A stretch of 64,000 nt of DNA from Candidatus Sulfopaludibacter sp. SbA3. GTDB taxonomy: Bacteria; Pseudomonadota; Alphaproteobacteria; Caulobacterales; Hyphomonadaceae. The stretch spans positions 1 through 64,000 of the forward strand of contig CAMDAC010000005.1 of NCBI GenBank assembly GCA_945888325.1, written 5' to 3'. The translations under genes were made by a program, and so were the position numbers. Below, piece after piece: positions 33,332-43,084 of this stretch. How positions within the stretch are numbered: position 1 is the first letter of the stretch; each line of letters begins with the position of its first letter. The notes beneath the pieces were generated by a model. The model did not search any database, was not told the DNA's origin, and was given only the letters and a program-made list of their open reading frames with translations.

Positions 33332-33831
33332 TCGATTTCTGGACCCGCGCCGCCCGCCCTGAAGACATGGACGCCATTGCCGCGCTCAGTGACGAAGCCT
33401 TCGGCCTTGCCTTCAATTCAAAGGACGAGAGCCGGCTCATTCGCCAACTGCACGCCGACGGTGACAGCCTTGTGTCGCTCGTCGCCGAGAGCGACAAGGG
33501 AATCGTCGGACATATCGAGTTCTTCCGTATCCTGATCGATGGACAGCCCATCGGCGCGGGGCTCGGCCCGATGAGTGCAAAGCCCGGCCTGCAGAAATCC
33601 GGCATCGGCAGCTACCTCGTTCGCACCGGCCTCGAGGAACTCGACATGCTCGGCGAGACAATTGTCTTCGTGCTGGGGCACAAGAAATACTATCCACGTT
33701 TCGGTTTTGAAGCGGAGACGGCCGCGCCCTTCACGGCCCCCTGGTCCGGCCCCCACTTCATGGCCATCCGCCTCGCCCCCGGCTGCCCGGCCTCCGGCAC
33801 GCTCACCTATCCCCGCGCATTCTCAGGCTGA
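33328..33831 (+). CDS. GNAT-family N-acetyltransferase
   Basis: A 167-residue YhbS-like GNAT protein. [27 protein letters not shown] carries the acetyl-CoA-binding motif, and the end [16 protein letters not shown] is typical for this subgroup. The start overlaps the fmt stop (ATGA), so the two genes are co-translated. The target is unknown. Confidence 0.82.
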   Translation: MIDFWTRAARPEDMDAIAALSDEAFGLAFNSKDESRLIRQLHADGDSLVSLVAESDKGIVGHIEFFRILIDGQPIGAGLGPMSAKPGLQKSGIGSYLVRTGLEELDMLGETIVFVLGHKKYYPRFGFEAETAAPFTAPWSGPHFMAIRLAPGCPASGTLTYPRAFSG

Positions 33832-33843
33832 AAGGCCCCCGCC

Positions 33844-34116
33844 ATGCAAATCGCCCCCATCGAACTCCTCGGCCTCGTCGCCGGCGCGTTCGGCACCTTT
33901 GCGGCCGCGCCGCAGGCCGTGAAGATCATCCAGACCAAACAGGCGCGCGACATCTCGCTGACGACCTATCTGATGGCGATGACCGGCGGCATCCTCTGGG
34001 GCCTCTATGGCTGGTTCGAAGGCTCGCTCAGCATCGTCTTCTGGAACGGCGTCTCGCTCTTGATGTGCGCCTCGATCATCTGGCTGAAACTGCGCCACTC
34101 GGGCGAGCCCGGTTGA
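33844..34116 (+). CDS. SemiSWEET-type PQ-loop transporter
   Basis: A 90-residue three-helix protein. The PQ motif is in [24 protein letters not shown] near residues 21-42, and the later tryptophan-rich segment [12 protein letters not shown] fits the SemiSWEET family. Such proteins dimerise to form a sugar or small-molecule transporter. It follows the acetyltransferase gene by 12 bases. Confidence 0.85.
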   Translation: MQIAPIELLGLVAGAFGTFAAAPQAVKIIQTKQARDISLTTYLMAMTGGILWGLYGWFEGSLSIVFWNGVSLLMCASIIWLKLRHSGEPG

Positions 34117-34147
34117 CCAAACCGCCCCGGGCTGGCAGCGCCGTCTC

Positions 34148-34888
34148 ATGCCGCGCTACAAGCTCCTGATCGAATACCATGGCGGCCCGTACCAGGGCTG
34201 GATGAGGCTGCCGGGCATCCCCACTGTCCAGGGCGCGCTTGAAGAGGCGGCGGCGAAGATCGAAGGCGCCCCGGCCGAGGTGATCGGCGCCGGGCGCACC
34301 GATTCCGGTGTCCATGCGACGGGGCAGGTAGCGCACATCGATCTCTCCCTCGACCGGCCCGAGAAGATCGCCGACGCGATGAACTTCCATTTGCGCCCGC
34401 ACCCGATTGCCGTGCTCAGGGCCGAACAGGTCAGCGGAGAGTTCCACGCCCGGTTCAGCGCCGCCGCGCGTCACTACCGCTATGTGATCCTCAACCGCCG
34501 CGCCGATCTCACGCTGGAGCGCGGCCTCGCCTGGCGCGTCGCGTCAAAGCTGGACGCCGCGGCGATGCACGCCGCCGCGCAGCTTCTCCTCGGCAACCAC
34601 GACTTCACCACCTTCCGCGACACTGGCTGCCAGGCGGCGAGCCCCGTCAAGACGCTGGACCGGCTCGATGTTTCCCGCTCCGGCGACCGGGTCGAGATCA
34701 CCTGCAGCGCGCAAAGCTTCCTGCACCGCCAGGTCCGCTCAATGGTCGGCAGCCTCGTCGAGGTCGGGCGCGGCTATCAGCGTCCCGAATGGATGGCCGA
34801 AATCCTTGCCGCTGCCGACCGCACCGCCTGCGGCCCGGTGGCCCCGCCGGACGGCCTGTTCCTCGAGCGTGTCGACTACCCGGCCTGA
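34148..34888 (+). CDS. truA: tRNA pseudouridine(38-40) synthase TruA
   Basis: A 246-residue TruA. The catalytic aspartate is in [17 protein letters not shown] (about residues 50-66), and the C-terminal [19 protein letters not shown] is a conserved family segment. It makes pseudouridine at positions 38-40 of the tRNA anticodon arm. It may be transcribed with the fmt cluster. Confidence 0.95.
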   Translation: MPRYKLLIEYHGGPYQGWMRLPGIPTVQGALEEAAAKIEGAPAEVIGAGRTDSGVHATGQVAHIDLSLDRPEKIADAMNFHLRPHPIAVLRAEQVSGEFHARFSAAARHYRYVILNRRADLTLERGLAWRVASKLDAAAMHAAAQLLLGNHDFTTFRDTGCQAASPVKTLDRLDVSRSGDRVEITCSAQSFLHRQVRSMVGSLVEVGRGYQRPEWMAEILAAADRTACGPVAPPDGLFLERVDYPA

Positions 34889-34958
34889 CGCGAAGGCAAT
34901 CTTTGCCCCCTGCCGGTTCAGGGATAGCCTCCCGCTCAAACGAACAGGGAGAGAAGCA

Positions 34959-36194
34959 ATGGCCATCGATTTCACGATTCCGGAAGACGCCAAGGAAGTG
35001 CGCGAGCGCGTGCGCCTCTGGGTGCAGAACGAGTGCCTTCCCGCCGAAAAGGAAATGGCGGCCGGCAAGCCCTACAAGACCGTGCTGAAGGAGCTGCGCA
35101 CGAAAGCCCGCAAGCAGGGCCTCTGGCTTCCCTTCTTCCCGGTCGAGCATGGCGGCATGGGCCTCGGGCCGCTCGCCAATGCGCTGGTGCAGATGGAACT
35201 CGGCCACAGCCATCTCGGCGCCCTGTCGATGAATTCTCAAGGCCCGGACGATGCGACCATGCTGACGCTGCTTGCCCACGGCACGGATTTCCAGAAAGAG
35301 AAATACCTGAAGCCGCTGATCAATGGCGAAAAACGCATCTGCTATTCGATGACCGAGAAAGCCGCGGGCGCCGACGCGACCGGCATGCAGACCACTGCCG
35401 TCAAGGACGGCAAGGGCAACTACGTGCTGAACGGCGAGAAATGGTTCTCGTCCGCGGCGACCGCCGCCGACATTGCCGTCGTGATGGCGAAGACCAATCC
35501 GGAAGCGCCGCGCCACCAGCAATACTCCACCTTCATCGTCGAGCTGCCGAACCCCGGCTACCGCATCATCCGCGACATCCCGACCATGGCTGTCCACGGC
35601 AAGCACTATACCGAGATGGGCGGCGGCCATGCCGAAGTCGCCATCGAGAACCTGATCTTGCCGGAAGAAAACCTGCTCGGCGGGGAAGGGATGGGCTTCG
35701 CCATGGGCCAGCACCGGCTCGCTTATGGCCGCCTGCGCCACGGCATGCACAACGTCGCCATGGCCCAGCGCGCACTTGATCTGGCCACGGAACATGTCAC
35801 CAAGCGCACGACTTTCGGCAAGGGCCTCGAGGACCGCCAGGGCGTCCAGTTCATGCTCGCCGACTGCGCCAGCAAGATCTACATCGCCCGCCTGATGCTG
35901 ATGCACATCGCCTACAAGGCCGAGAACGGCATGGACATCCGTCAGGAGAACGGCATCGCCAAGGTCTACCTCGCCAACATGGTGCACGATGTCGTCGACA
36001 CCGCCATCCAGCTCCACGGCGCGCTCGGCTATTCGCTCGATACGCCGCTCGCTGCTTGGTACACGCACATCCGCTCCCAGCGCCTGGTTGATGGCCCGGA
36101 CGAGGTCCACAAGTGGATCACCGGCAAGAACGTCATCCGCGCCTTCAAGAAGGATGGCACGACGGCCGCAGCCGCCGGCGGCGACCTGCTCTAG
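34959..36194 (+). CDS. Acyl-CoA dehydrogenase family protein
   Basis: A 411-residue flavoenzyme that oxidises acyl-CoA to the trans-2-enoyl-CoA. FAD-binding segments CYSMTEKAAGADATG and WFSSAATAADIAVV are present, and the C-terminal helical domain contains QLHGALGYSLDTPLA and the RLAYGRLRHGMHNV region. The ACAD10/11 type of length and layout fits. The start is the ATG after AGGGAGAGAAGC. The gene ends in a CTAG that contains the stop codons of both this gene and the small membrane gene on the other strand. Confidence 0.9.
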   Translation: MAIDFTIPEDAKEVRERVRLWVQNECLPAEKEMAAGKPYKTVLKELRTKARKQGLWLPFFPVEHGGMGLGPLANALVQMELGHSHLGALSMNSQGPDDATMLTLLAHGTDFQKEKYLKPLINGEKRICYSMTEKAAGADATGMQTTAVKDGKGNYVLNGEKWFSSAATAADIAVVMAKTNPEAPRHQQYSTFIVELPNPGYRIIRDIPTMAVHGKHYTEMGGGHAEVAIENLILPEENLLGGEGMGFAMGQHRLAYGRLRHGMHNVAMAQRALDLATEHVTKRTTFGKGLEDRQGVQFMLADCASKIYIARLMLMHIAYKAENGMDIRQENGIAKVYLANMVHDVVDTAIQLHGALGYSLDTPLAAWYTHIRSQRLVDGPDEVHKWITGKNVIRAFKKDGTTAAAAGGDLL

Positions 36195-36397
36195 TCCTTG
36201 CGGCGGAAGAGGCCGCGAAACAGCGGCCATTGCCACATCACGAGGCCGGTCAGCGCGAGGCCGGGGAAAATCACGTACTTCGTCGTGTCGGCGAAGAACG
36301 GATTTTCCACCAGCGGCGTATAGACATAGGCAAACAGGATCATGCCGCCGGTGATGTGCAACCAGCGCATGATTTCCTTCGTGAAACTTCCGCCCAT
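36191..36397 (-). CDS. Small two-helix membrane protein, unknown
   Basis: A 68-residue protein with helices WLHITGGMILFAYVYTPLV and YVIFPGLALTGLVMWQWPLF and a basic C-terminus (RGLFRRKD). An AAGGAG box lies 8 bases before the ATG, which supports it as a true gene. It overlaps the acyl-CoA dehydrogenase stop by four bases, tail-to-tail. Its family is not recognised. Confidence 0.65.
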   Translation of the reverse strand: MGGSFTKEIMRWLHITGGMILFAYVYTPLVENPFFADTTKYVIFPGLALTGLVMWQWPLFRGLFRRKD

Positions 36398-36500
36398 CGC
36401 CCGTCTCCTTGCCGATGTCCCAATATGGCGCGCTACGCGCAGCCCGGCGAGCCCCGGCGTCAATCTGGACAGGCCGGGTCCGCCGCCCTAGCCTCGCACC

Positions 36501-36869
36501 ATGATCAAGCTCACCTTCTGCCTGCGCCGCCTGCCGCATCTCAGCCGCGAGGATTTCCAGCGCTATTGGCGCGAAACCCATGCGCCTCTCGTGGCTGCCC
36601 GGGCGAAAACGCTCGGCATCGTAAAGTACGAGCAGGTCCACACCGGCTTTGACGCCCTGAACGTCGGCATCCAGGCCTCTCGCGGCGGACCGGAGCCGTA
36701 TGACGGCATTGCCGAAATCTGGTTCGAGAGCGAAGAGTCCATGGCCACCGCGGGCCAGAACCCCGGCGCCGCCGAAGCGGCCCGCGACCTGCTGGAAGAC
36801 GAGCGCAAGTTCATCGACCTTGTCAGCTCGCCCCTCTGGTTCAACCGCGTGCACACGATAGTCAGCTAG
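36501..36869 (+). CDS. EthD-domain protein
   Basis: A 122-residue EthD-like protein of the dimeric alpha/beta-barrel fold. LSREDFQRYWRETHAPLVAA with the WRxxHAPL motif identifies the family. EthD members take part in oxidative degradation of small compounds or act as ligand-binding partners. No degradation genes of this type are adjacent; its role here is unknown. Confidence 0.85.
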   Translation: MIKLTFCLRRLPHLSREDFQRYWRETHAPLVAARAKTLGIVKYEQVHTGFDALNVGIQASRGGPEPYDGIAEIWFESEESMATAGQNPGAAEAARDLLEDERKFIDLVSSPLWFNRVHTIVS

Positions 36870-36921
36870 TGCGGCCCTCTGACCATAGGCGCCGCCCGCA
36901 AACCTGCTATCCTGACGCCCG

Positions 36922-39768
36922 ATGACCTCCCCGCCCATTCCCCCGCCCACCCTGACCAACCGGACGACCCGAACCCCGGTTTCCCGCCGGCCGGGCAAAT
37001 GGCGCATTGCCGACATCATCGACGGCCGCGCGCTGCGCGTGAAGCTCACCGCCGCGGCGCTCGACAACATGAACAGCCCGCAGGTCGCCCGCAAACAGGC
37101 GCTGAACCTGCTGCACGGCGCCATGTTCCGGGGCCGCCTGATCGCGCAGGAACGCCTGCAGCAGGGCGCCGACGGGCTCGACACCGCCCGCCTCCTCGCC
37201 GCCGTGCAGGACGAGGTGATCCACGCGCTCTATGATTTCACGGTCACCCACGTCCACCGCGCCTCCAACCCGACCGAGGCCGAGCGTCTCGCGATCGTCG
37301 CCACCGGCGGCTACGGCCGCGGCGTGATGGCGCCGTCCTCCGATACCGACCTTCTCTTCCTGCGCGCCTACAAGGCCAGTCCGCATACGGAGAGCGTGAT
37401 CGAATACATGCTCTATGCCCTCTGGGACATGGGCCTGAAAGTCGGCAACGCCTTCCGTACACCGATGGAATGCGTCAAGCTCGCCCAAGATGACGTGACG
37501 ATCAAGACCAGCATGCTGGACGCCCGCTTCATCTGCGGTGACGAGACGCTCGCCACCGACATGATGGCCCTGTTCCAGCGCGAGTCGGTCAAAGGCAAGG
37601 ACGCCCAGTTCATCGCCGACAAGCTGGCCGAGCGCGATGCCCGCCACGCCCGCACCGGAGATGCCCGCTATGTCGTCGAGCCGAACCTCAAGGAAGGCAA
37701 GGGCGGCCTGCGCGACCTGCAGACGCTCTACTGGATCGGCAAGCACATGTATGGCGGCGGCTCGCTCGAAGAGGTGATGAAGGCCGGTCCGTTCACGGAT
37801 CATGAGTACGCCGTGTTCATCCGCGCCGCGCGGTTCCTCTGGACTGTGCGCTGCCATGTCCATTTCGTCACCGGCCGCGCCGAAGACCGCCTCAGTTTCG
37901 ACCTGCAGCCCGAGATCGCTGCCCGCATGGGCTACCGCGACCGCGAGGGCCAGCAGGGCGTCGAACGCTTCATGAAGCGCTACTTCCTCGTCGCCAAGGA
38001 TGTCGGCGGCCTGACGCGCATTCTCGCCGCGAAGCTGGAAGCCGACCACAAGAAAAAGCCGGAAGGCCTGCGCCGTTTCCTGCCCGCCCGCCCGCCGCAG
38101 CCGCTGCCGGAGCCGGGCTTCATGATCGACACCGGCCGCATCAGCATCACGGGCGACACCGTGATGGCGAGCGATCCGCTCAACATGATCCGCCTGTTCA
38201 CCCTCGCGCGCCGCGAGCAGAAGGACATCCACCCCGCTGCCCTCACCGCGCTGACGCGCAACCTGCGCGGCTTCACCGAATCGGTGCGCGAGATGCCGGA
38301 AGCGCGCGAGCTGATCCTCGACACGATCCTCGGCGGCAAGGAGCCCGGCCCGACGCTGCGCCGGATGAACGAGGCCGGCGTGCTCGGCCGCGCGATCCCC
38401 GAATTCGGCTCGATCGTCGCGCAGACCCAGTTCAACATGTATCATCATTATACGGTCGATGAGCACACGCTGCGCGCCGTCGAGACCATCGCCGATCTCG
38501 AACACGGGCGCGGCGACATCGCCCCGCTTGCGCACGAACTGTTCGGCCAGATCGAGAACCGCCGCGCGCTGTATCTCTCGATGCTGCTCCACGATACCGG
38601 CAAGGGGAAGGGCGACCAGCAGGAAGCCGGCATGATCACCTCGCGCCGCGCCTGCGAGCGCCTCGGCCTGCCGGATGACGAAACCGATCTCGTCGTCTGG
38701 ATGGTCGGCCACCATCTCGAGATGAGCGAGACCGCCCAGAAGCGCGACATTTCCGATCCGCGCACGGTCGCGACCTTCGCGCGCCTCGTCGGCTCGCTGG
38801 AACGCCTGCGCATGCTCTACATTCTCACCGTCGCGGACATCAAAGCCGTCGGCCCCGCCGTCTGGAACGCCTGGAAGGGCCAGCTGCTGGCGGACCTTTA
38901 CCGCAACACCGCCGCCGCCCTGCGCGGTGGGCGCGCGGATGAGGCCGGCGTACAGGGCGAGCTCGAACGCCGCGCCGAGGACCGCCGCGCCGCGATCATC
39001 GACCGGCTCGGCGCGCTGCCACCGCTGCTGCTCGAACTTGAAACCGCTTACTGGACCGGCTTCGACGAAGGCGACATCGCCTGGCATGCCGCCGCCCTCG
39101 CCAAGGGCGGCGATGTCGTCACCACGCGCACGGCGCCGGAAGGCGGCGCCGTTGCGCTGCTCGTCTCCGGCAAGGACCGCGCAGGCCTGTTCGCCGATCT
39201 CGCCGGCACGCTCGCCCATCTCGGCGCCAACATCGTCGCGGCCCAGGTCTTCACCTCGCGCGGCGGCCAGATCGTCGACGTCTTCATGCTGCAGGACATC
39301 CGCGGGCTGCCGTTCGGCGAGGGCGATGCGCAGCGTCTCGTGGCGCTCGAGAAGGCCATCCGCGCCGCGCTGGCCGGCAATGCGCCGAAGGGCGGTCTCA
39401 AGTCCCGCGCCGGGCGGCGCGAAGCCGCCTTCCTGGTCCAGCCCTCGGTCCAGATCCACGACGACATTTCGGCCGACTATACGGTGATCGACGTCGCCGC
39501 GCGCGACCGCCCCGGTCTCCTGCACGAGGTCGCCGAAGTGCTGGCCGAGCTGAAACTGTCGATCCACTCGGCGCATGTCGGCTCATATGGCGAGCGGGTG
39601 TTCGATGCTTTCTATGTCCAGCCGGACGGCGCCGCCGGCGGCCTGTCAAAGGCCTGCAAAGAGGCCCTGAAAGACCGTCTTATGGCCGTCTTGTCGCGCG
39701 AAGAACCGGACGGTCCGCAAACGCCGGCCCGGAAACTCAAACGGTCACGCGCCGTGGACAGCTTCTGA
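36922..39768 (+). CDS. glnD: [Protein-PII] uridylyltransferase / uridylyl-removing enzyme GlnD
   Basis: A 948-residue GlnD, the nitrogen sensor that uridylylates PII proteins when glutamine is low and deuridylylates them when it is high. Domains: nucleotidyltransferase with GGYGRGVMAPSSDTDLLF near residue 129, an HD domain with HDTGKGKGD near residue 557, and two C-terminal ACT domains near residues 745 and 855 (VSGKDRAGLFADLAG, ARDRPGLLHEVAEVL) that bind glutamine. Two genes, murJ and trpS, follow on the same strand, the conserved order in many alphaproteobacteria. Confidence 0.97.
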   Translation: MTSPPIPPPTLTNRTTRTPVSRRPGKWRIADIIDGRALRVKLTAAALDNMNSPQVARKQALNLLHGAMFRGRLIAQERLQQGADGLDTARLLAAVQDEVIHALYDFTVTHVHRASNPTEAERLAIVATGGYGRGVMAPSSDTDLLFLRAYKASPHTESVIEYMLYALWDMGLKVGNAFRTPMECVKLAQDDVTIKTSMLDARFICGDETLATDMMALFQRESVKGKDAQFIADKLAERDARHARTGDARYVVEPNLKEGKGGLRDLQTLYWIGKHMYGGGSLEEVMKAGPFTDHEYAVFIRAARFLWTVRCHVHFVTGRAEDRLSFDLQPEIAARMGYRDREGQQGVERFMKRYFLVAKDVGGLTRILAAKLEADHKKKPEGLRRFLPARPPQPLPEPGFMIDTGRISITGDTVMASDPLNMIRLFTLARREQKDIHPAALTALTRNLRGFTESVREMPEARELILDTILGGKEPGPTLRRMNEAGVLGRAIPEFGSIVAQTQFNMYHHYTVDEHTLRAVETIADLEHGRGDIAPLAHELFGQIENRRALYLSMLLHDTGKGKGDQQEAGMITSRRACERLGLPDDETDLVVWMVGHHLEMSETAQKRDISDPRTVATFARLVGSLERLRMLYILTVADIKAVGPAVWNAWKGQLLADLYRNTAAALRGGRADEAGVQGELERRAEDRRAAIIDRLGALPPLLLELETAYWTGFDEGDIAWHAAALAKGGDVVTTRTAPEGGAVALLVSGKDRAGLFADLAGTLAHLGANIVAAQVFTSRGGQIVDVFMLQDIRGLPFGEGDAQRLVALEKAIRAALAGNAPKGGLKSRAGRREAAFLVQPSVQIHDDISADYTVIDVAARDRPGLLHEVAEVLAELKLSIHSAHVGSYGERVFDAFYVQPDGAAGGLSKACKEALKDRLMAVLSREEPDGPQTPARKLKRSRAVDSF

Positions 39769-39790
39769 GAATTCAGGGAAAGCGGTTCGC

Positions 39791-41347
39791 ATGAGCCTGG
39801 TTCGCAACACCGCCGTACAGGCGTCCCTCACCTTCGCCAGCCGTATCCTCGGCTTTGCGCGCGACATCATCCTCGCCGCCAAGATCGGCGCCGGGCCGGT
39901 CGGCGATGCCTGGGCTACCGCGCAGCAGTTCCCGAACCTGTTCCGACGCATCTTCGCCGAGGGCGCCTTCGCCTCGGCCTTCGTGCCGACCTACGCGCGC
40001 ACGCTGGAGGCTGACGGCCCGGAGGCCGCCCGCGCGGTCGCCGAAGACGCGCTGAAGGTCCTGTTCGCCGCCACTGCCGCCCTCACCATCCTCGCGCAAG
40101 TCTTCATGCCCTGGGTGCTGCTGATCATCCATGGCGGCCAGGCCGGCGATACCGAGAACTACAATCTCGCCGTGCTGCTCACCCGCATCACGATGCCCTA
40201 CCTAACCTTCATGGCCATTGCCGCACTGTTCTCGGGCGTGCTGAACTCGCTGGAGCGCTTCATCCTCTCGGCCGGCGCGCCGACCCTGCTGAACCTCTGC
40301 CTCATTCCGGCGGGCCTCCTCGGGCGCACACCGGAAGAGACCACCATCTTCGCCGCCATCGCCTTCTTCATCGCCGGCCTCCTGCAGGCCGGGGTGCTCT
40401 GGTGGGGCATGTCGCACCAGAAGGTGAAGGTCAGCCTGATCGGCTGGCCGCGCCTCACCCCCGCCGTGAAAAAGGTGCTGCTGCTGGCCGTGCCCGGCAC
40501 GATCGCGGCCTCCGGCACGCAGATCAACATCATCGTCAGCCAGTCGCTCGCGAGCTTCGAGGTCGGCGCCAAGAGCTGGCTCTACGCCGCTGACCGGCTC
40601 TACCAGCTGCCGCTTGGCCTCGTCGGCGTTGCGGTCGGCGTCGCCATCCTGCCGCGCCTCAGCCGCGCCGCGCGGGCAGGGGACACCGCCGCCGGCGCCC
40701 GCACGATGGACGAAGGCCTCGGCCTCGCCATGGCGCTGACCTTTCCCGCCGCTGCCGGCCTGATTATCGCGCCGGTCTACCTGATCGATGCCTTCTTCGT
40801 GCGCGGCGCCTTCCTGCCTTCGGACGCCGCCGCCGCCGGCGCCGCCCTATTCCACTTCGCCTGGGGCGTACCGGCCTTCGTGCTGATCAAGGTTCTCGCG
40901 CCGCCCTTCTTCGCCCGCGAAGACACGAAAACGCCGATGCGCTTCGCCCTCGTCTCTGTAGTCGTGAACACGCTCCTCGGGGCAGGCCTCTTCTTCTGGC
41001 TCAAGCAATCCGGCCAGGACGGCTTTCCCGGCCTCGCCATCGCCACCAGCACGGCCGCATGGGTCAACGCCGGCCTGCTCGCGCTCAGCCTCGCCCGGCG
41101 CGGCTGGTACCGGCCCGGCCCCCGGCTCTGGACAGGTCTCCTGCGGGCGGCGCTCGCCACCGCGATCCTCGGCGCCGGCATCTGGCTGATGCTCTGGCAG
41201 CAGCCCGCCATCATCGAGGCCGTGGGCGGCTCCCATGCCCTGGCGGCCGGTGCCACGGTCACCGCCGCCGCCGTCATCTACGGCCTTGCCGCCCTGATCA
41301 CCGGCGCCCTCCGGATCAGCGACATCCGGCAGGCTTTGCGGCGCTGA
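39791..41347 (+). CDS. murJ: Lipid II flippase MurJ
   Basis: A 518-residue polytopic membrane protein of the MviN/MurJ family with 14 likely helices. The N-terminus (VRNTAVQASLTFASRILGFARDIILA) and FPNLFRRIFAEGAFASAFVP are the family signatures. It flips lipid II across the inner membrane for peptidoglycan synthesis. It sits 22 bases after glnD and 25 before trpS. Confidence 0.96.
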   Translation: MSLVRNTAVQASLTFASRILGFARDIILAAKIGAGPVGDAWATAQQFPNLFRRIFAEGAFASAFVPTYARTLEADGPEAARAVAEDALKVLFAATAALTILAQVFMPWVLLIIHGGQAGDTENYNLAVLLTRITMPYLTFMAIAALFSGVLNSLERFILSAGAPTLLNLCLIPAGLLGRTPEETTIFAAIAFFIAGLLQAGVLWWGMSHQKVKVSLIGWPRLTPAVKKVLLLAVPGTIAASGTQINIIVSQSLASFEVGAKSWLYAADRLYQLPLGLVGVAVGVAILPRLSRAARAGDTAAGARTMDEGLGLAMALTFPAAAGLIIAPVYLIDAFFVRGAFLPSDAAAAGAALFHFAWGVPAFVLIKVLAPPFFAREDTKTPMRFALVSVVVNTLLGAGLFFWLKQSGQDGFPGLAIATSTAAWVNAGLLALSLARRGWYRPGPRLWTGLLRAALATAILGAGIWLMLWQQPAIIEAVGGSHALAAGATVTAAAVIYGLAALITGALRISDIRQALRR

Positions 41348-41372
41348 TCAAACACGCTAGACGCCTGTCACC

Positions 41373-42407
41373 ATGACAGAAAACACGCCCGCCTATACCG
41401 GCCCGAAACGAGTATTCTCCGGCATCCAGCCGACGGGAAACCTGCACCTTGGCAACTATCTCGGCGCCCTGAAGAAGTTCGCCGACCTGCAGGCCGAAGG
41501 CCATGACTGCGTCTTCTGCGTGGTCGACCTCCACGCCATCACGATGCCCATTGAGCGCGGCGCCCTGATCGACCAGACCCGCCAGATCGCCGCCGCCTTC
41601 ATGGCCGCCGGGGTGGACCCGTCGAAATCCGTGATCTTCGCGCAATCCTCCGTGCTCGCACATGTCGAACTCGCCTGGATCTTCAACTGCGTCGCCCGCA
41701 TGGGCTGGGTCGAGCGGATGACCCAGTTCAAGGACAAGGCCGGCAAGGATGCCGAACGCGCCTCCGTCGGCCTGTTCACCTATCCGGTGCTGCAGGCCGC
41801 CGACATCCTCGCCTACAAGGCGACCCATGTGCCCGTCGGCGAAGACCAGAAACAGCACATCGAACTCAGCCGCGACATCGCCGACCGGTTCAACCGCGAA
41901 TACGGCGTACCCGGATTTTTCCCGCTGCCGGAGCCGATGATCAAGGGCCCCGGCGCCCGGATCATGTCGCTCAAGGACGGCACCAAGAAGATGTCGAAGT
42001 CCGACCCCTCGGACCTCTCGCGCATCACGTTGGTCGATGACGCCGACGCGATCTCGAAGAAGATCAAGAAGGCGACCACCGATACCGGCGTCATCCCGGC
42101 CACGGCCGAGGAACTGAAAGGCCGCCCCGAAGTCGAAAACCTTGTCGGCATTTACGCCGCCCTCTCGGGCCGCACCGTCGAGAGCGTGCTCGCGGAGTTC
42201 GAAGGCAAGGGCTTCGGCGTCTTCAAGCCCGCCCTCGCCGATGTCACGGTTGCCCACATGGCGCCGATCACCACGCGTTTCCGCGATATCCTCGCCGATC
42301 CGGCGGGCATCGACCGCGTCCTCGCCGAGGGCGCCCGCCGGGCGAATGCGATCGCCGCGCCGATCATGGATGATGTCCGCCGCGTCGTGGGGTTCTGGCG
42401 GCCCTGA
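41373..42407 (+). CDS. trpS: Tryptophanyl-tRNA synthetase
   Basis: A 344-residue class I synthetase. The HIGH-like motif is GNLHLGNYL (residues 22-30), and KMSKS is intact in KKMSKSDPS near residue 207; [13 protein letters not shown] at the N-terminus is diagnostic. It charges tRNA-Trp. The third gene of the glnD-murJ-trpS run. Confidence 0.97.
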   Translation: MTENTPAYTGPKRVFSGIQPTGNLHLGNYLGALKKFADLQAEGHDCVFCVVDLHAITMPIERGALIDQTRQIAAAFMAAGVDPSKSVIFAQSSVLAHVELAWIFNCVARMGWVERMTQFKDKAGKDAERASVGLFTYPVLQAADILAYKATHVPVGEDQKQHIELSRDIADRFNREYGVPGFFPLPEPMIKGPGARIMSLKDGTKKMSKSDPSDLSRITLVDDADAISKKIKKATTDTGVIPATAEELKGRPEVENLVGIYAALSGRTVESVLAEFEGKGFGVFKPALADVTVAHMAPITTRFRDILADPAGIDRVLAEGARRANAIAAPIMDDVRRVVGFWRP

Positions 42408-42488
42408 GGCCTGACAACCCCGTGCGAAGGGTTGCCAGATCGGGCGGCGCAGGTCATCTTGCGCCCATCGATTCTGGAGGATCATCCC

Positions 42489-42992
42489 ATGCGTTTGTTG
42501 ACTAGCCTTGTCCTGCCTGCCGCCCTTCTGCTCGGTGCTTGCGGCGCCAGCGAAACCACTGCTGCGCCCGTCGCAGAAACGGAAACCGCGGCTGAGCCGG
42601 CAGCGGAAGAGGCTGCAATCGCCGTCGAGGTGCGGGACGCCTTCATTGTTCAACCTCCGGAAGGACGCGATGTCACTGGCGGCGGCCTCTATGCCTCCGT
42701 CTCCGGCGGCGCACTGACGCTGATCGGCGCAACGACGCCTGCGGCTTCAAATGTCGAGCTGCACACCATGTCGATGGAAAACGACATGATGCAGATGCGC
42801 AAGGTTGAGAGCTTCCCGGTGACAGCCGAAACCCCCCTCGTGCTTGAGCGCGGCGGCAATCACCTGATGTTCTTCGGTCTCGGCCCGATCGAAGTCGGCT
42901 CGCAGGTTGACCTGTCGCTGACGTTCACGGACGAGTCCGGCACCGAGATCAAGGTTGATACCAAGGCGGAAGTCGTTCCGCCGGCTGGTTAA
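42489..42992 (+). CDS. PCu(A)C-family periplasmic copper chaperone (lipoprotein)
   Basis: A 167-residue protein with a lipoprotein signal (LLGAC lipobox, cysteine about residue 18) and an acidic alanine-rich linker before the PCu(A)C domain. The copper ligands are readable: ELHTMSMENDMMQMRKVE and, later, NHLMFFGL, a variant of the H-M-H-M set. It should deliver Cu(I) to cytochrome c oxidase. The ATG is preceded by GGAGGATCATCCC. It is a single gene after trpS. Confidence 0.85.
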   Translation: MRLLTSLVLPAALLLGACGASETTAAPVAETETAAEPAAEEAAIAVEVRDAFIVQPPEGRDVTGGGLYASVSGGALTLIGATTPAASNVELHTMSMENDMMQMRKVESFPVTAETPLVLERGGNHLMFFGLGPIEVGSQVDLSLTFTDESGTEIKVDTKAEVVPPAG

Positions 42993-43084
42993 TGCCGTTT
43001 CTGTAGTCAATCCGGGCGCTTATCCGAAATTTCATGCAGTGCCGCCCTGTTATTGCCATGCTGATGACCGCATAGTCCGGTCAG

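Noticed and set aside
34698-39576. Two long minus-strand frames across the acyl-CoA dehydrogenase and glnD genes
   Set aside because: Both are shadows of strongly supported genes and show no motif of their own.
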